Source: an uncultured Gammaproteobacteria bacterium
Lineage (GTDB): Bacteria > Pseudomonadota > Gammaproteobacteria > HK1
DNA: 64,000 bases
NCBI GenBank assembly: GCA_947258715.1
Contig: CAMYJH010000001.1
Coordinates: 62,001-126,000 of the forward strand
Direction: 5' to 3'
Shown: positions 62,462 through 64,000 of the stretch, in pieces
How positions within the stretch are numbered: position 1 is the stretch's first letter
Layout of the letters: each line of letters opens with the position of its first letter
Notes under the pieces: model-generated
What the model was told of the DNA's origin: nothing
Database searches by the model: none
The model's input: only the letters and a program-made list of their open reading frames with translations
Translations under genes and position numbers: made by a program

Positions 62462-63379
62462 ATGAGCAGAAAATTTCTGGAGACGCTTTTCGACGGCTAC
62501 GGCCAGCAGTTCGATGTTGACCAGGTGCTTTTCGAGAGCGAGACAGAACATCAGCACCTCGTTATTTTCGAGAACCGCGCTTTCGGCAGGGTGATGGCGC
62601 TAGACGGGATCGTCCAGACCACCGAGCGCGACGAGTTCATTTACCACGAGATGATGATCCACGTCCCGCTGATGGCCCACGGCGCCACGCGGCGCGTGCT
62701 CATTATCGGTGGCGGCGACGGCGGCTCGCTGCGAGAAGCGCTCAAGTATCCGCAGATGCAGTCCATCACCCAGGTGGAGATTGATGCTTCCGTCATCGAC
62801 ATCTGCAAATCCTATCTGCCTGCCCACTCCTGCGGCGCCTTCGATCACCCGAAGGCAAAGGTCGTCATCGATGATGGATTTCGCTACGTCAAGGAGAGCA
62901 AGGAAAGTTTTGACGTCATTGTCTGCGATTCCACCGATCCGGTCGGTCCCGGGGAAGTACTGTACAGCGAGGAATTTTTCGCCGCCTGCCGCCGCTGCCT
63001 GGTCGAGGGTGGAATCATGGTGGGCCACACGGGCGTCGGCTGGTTTCAAACTACCGAAGCAATCCAGGTGAATCAGCGACTGCGCAGTTCTTTTGCATCG
63101 GTCAACTTTTACTGCGCCGCCGTACCCACCTACGTGGGTGGTGCGATGATGTTCTATTTCGCCAGCGACGATTCAAGCCTGGCGAAGCAGCCGACCGAAG
63201 TCATTGCGCAACGTTTTTCCGCGGAGAAGATACCGACGCGGTTCTACAATCCCGAAGTGCACGTCGGCGCTTTCGGTGTGCCACAGTACTTTCGTAACGC
63301 GTTGGAGAAGGGCGCGGCGCCGCCCGGCCCTCAGTGGAGCGCGGAGATGCACGAGAAGCTGATGGCTAAAAACAGCTGA
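62462..63379 (+). CDS. speE: Polyamine aminopropyltransferase (spermidine synthase) SpeE
   Basis: Transfers aminopropyl from decarboxylated SAM to putrescine. FGRVMALDGIVQTTERDEFIYHEMM (in pieces), VLIIGGGDGGSLREALK and VIVCDSTDPVGPGEVLYS are conserved. The ATG at 62462 aligns with the family; a GTG at 62444 would add 6 residues. 305 residues. Separate transcription unit after tRNA-Leu. Confidence 0.94.
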   Translation: MSRKFLETLFDGYGQQFDVDQVLFESETEHQHLVIFENRAFGRVMALDGIVQTTERDEFIYHEMMIHVPLMAHGATRRVLIIGGGDGGSLREALKYPQMQSITQVEIDASVIDICKSYLPAHSCGAFDHPKAKVVIDDGFRYVKESKESFDVIVCDSTDPVGPGEVLYSEEFFAACRRCLVEGGIMVGHTGVGWFQTTEAIQVNQRLRSSFASVNFYCAAVPTYVGGAMMFYFASDDSSLAKQPTEVIAQRFSAEKIPTRFYNPEVHVGAFGVPQYFRNALEKGAAPPGPQWSAEMHEKLMAKNS

Positions 63380-63386
63380 GGAACCT

Positions 63387-63553
63387 TTAGTAGGCTGGTG
63401 AAAAAACCAGTTTTTCCCCAGCCTGTGTGCGGCACATGAACGTGCCGTAATTTTCGACGACTACAAGTCGTTGAAAATGAAGCAAGCCGGAAATCGCATT
63501 TTCAGCGCAGCGCGGTAAAAAAGCATGGATGCGCTTTTTCATCATCCTGCTAG
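63387..63553. mobile_element. MITE-like element with terminal inverted repeats
   Basis: About 165 nt with no coding capacity, right after speE. Ends TAGTAGGCTGGTGAAAAA (63388-63405) and, as reverse complement, TAGCAGGATGATGAAAAA (63535-63552) match in 15 of 18. Outer TTAG (63387-63390) and CTAG (63550-63553) resemble the YTAR duplications of IS5-type insertions. An internal palindrome ATTTTCGACGAC-TACAA-GTCGTTGAAAAT lies near 63450-63477. It may double as a terminator of speE. Confidence 0.55.
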
Positions 63554-63586
63554 CCGACGAACCGCATAACGCCTGTCCAATCGCGA

Positions 63587-64000
63587 TCAGTCCATTGCCA
63601 AAAGGACCTTGCCCTGTACGCGCCCGGCCTTGATCGCCTCGAGCGCCGCCTGAAAATCCTCTAGCTTATGCACGCCCATGATTTGGGGACAGATCTTTTT
63701 CTGCCGGTAAAGCGAGTACAGATCGTTCTGAACCCGGCGCACACTCTGGGGCTCGCGACGCGGGTAATCGGCCCAGTGTAGACCAATGATGCTCAGATTT
63801 TTGAGCAGCAGGTAGTTGACCTTGACGCTGGGGATCTCACCGCAAGCGAAGCCGACCACCACCATTCGGCCTTCCCAGGCGAGCGCTCTCAAACAAGCGT
63901 CGAAAACGCTCCCGCCGACGGTATCGATGACCACGTCCACGCCGTGCCCGTTTGTAATCCGGTGCACCTGGTCTTTTAGCCCATGGTAAAGGTCCTCCCC
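63587..64000 (-). CDS. MDR-superfamily quinone oxidoreductase/zinc-binding dehydrogenase, N-terminus beyond window
   Basis: The last 137 residues of a medium-chain dehydrogenase/reductase. The nucleotide-binding half is recognised by GHGVDVVIDTVGGSVFDACLRAL and GRMVVVGFACGEIPSVKVNYLLLKNLSIIG; it ends with HKLEDFQAALEAIKAGRVQGKVLLAMD, the usual end of the NADPH:quinone oxidoreductase group. The frame is open to the window edge, so the start lies outside; the internal GTG at 63967 is not the start. The substrate is not assignable. Confidence 0.85.
   Translation of the reverse strand, partial: GEDLYHGLKDQVHRITNGHGVDVVIDTVGGSVFDACLRALAWEGRMVVVGFACGEIPSVKVNYLLLKNLSIIGLHWADYPRREPQSVRRVQNDLYSLYRQKKICPQIMGVHKLEDFQAALEAIKAGRVQGKVLLAMD

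Overview
The window is a GC-rich, densely packed stretch of a chromosomal backbone, almost certainly from a non-enteric gammaproteobacterium. The main evidence is an LpoA-type activator of penicillin-binding proteins (a gammaproteobacterial family), the sspAB and mlaFEDCB operons, and a gene order (rsmI-rnpB-mraZ...ftsZ-lpxC; lpoA-yraN-diaA-dolP; petABC-sspAB; hisCDG-murA-bolA-mlaBCDEF) that I recall from Pseudomonas and purple-sulfur-bacterium relatives. The short-form HisG also argues against an enteric. I cannot name the genus.

Layout. 1-7.5 kb: prmB (cut by the window edge), a GAF/HD-GYP c-di-GMP phosphodiesterase, htpG and mutS. 7.5-11.5 kb: an acyl-CoA ligase/thioesterase pair, an ECF sigma factor coupled to an unfamiliar membrane protein, and ferredoxin fdxA. 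11.5-18.4 kb: a MutT-ThiE fusion, argJ, secA, an M23 peptidase and dciA. 18.5-37.5 kb: a complete division/cell-wall (dcw) cluster on the minus strand, mraZ-rsmH-ftsL-ftsI-murE-murF-mraY-murD-ftsW-murG-murC-murB-ddl-ftsQ-ftsA-ftsZ followed by lpxC. Most neighbours overlap by 4 nt (ATGA/GTGA/TTGA). A sigma-70-like promoter with a three-repeat MraZ operator lies in front. 37.5-39.3 kb: a repeat-bearing intergenic stretch, the RNase P RNA gene, and rsmI. 39.5-44 kb: lpoA, yraN, diaA, dolP, a macrodomain hydrolase and a DUF3301 protein. 44.4-48.4 kb: sspB, sspA and the cytochrome bc1 operon petABC. 48.6-56.7 kb: hisC, hisD, hisG, murA, ibaG and the Mla phospholipid-transport operon. 56.8-62.2 kb: secF, secD, yajC, tgt, queA. 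62.3-64 kb: tRNA-Leu(CAA), speE, a MITE-like element and the C-terminal part of an MDR-family oxidoreductase.

Most genes serve envelope biogenesis: peptidoglycan precursor synthesis (murA-F, mraY, murG, ddl), septation (ftsL/I/W/Q/A/Z), lipid A (lpxC), outer-membrane lipid asymmetry (mla), secretion (secA, secDF-yajC) and envelope lipoproteins (lpoA, dolP). The rest are core metabolism, RNA modification and respiration.

I found no prophage, CRISPR array, toxin-antitoxin pair, defence island or transposase gene. The more interesting items are regulatory or architectural: the MraZ operator, the cysteine-free candidate anti-sigma factor, the lysine-rich tail on HtpG, the MutT-ThiE fusion, murB inside the dcw cluster, and a MITE-like element after speE. 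Several start sites were placed inside longer open frames using family alignment, Shine-Dalgarno sequences and stop/start overlaps.
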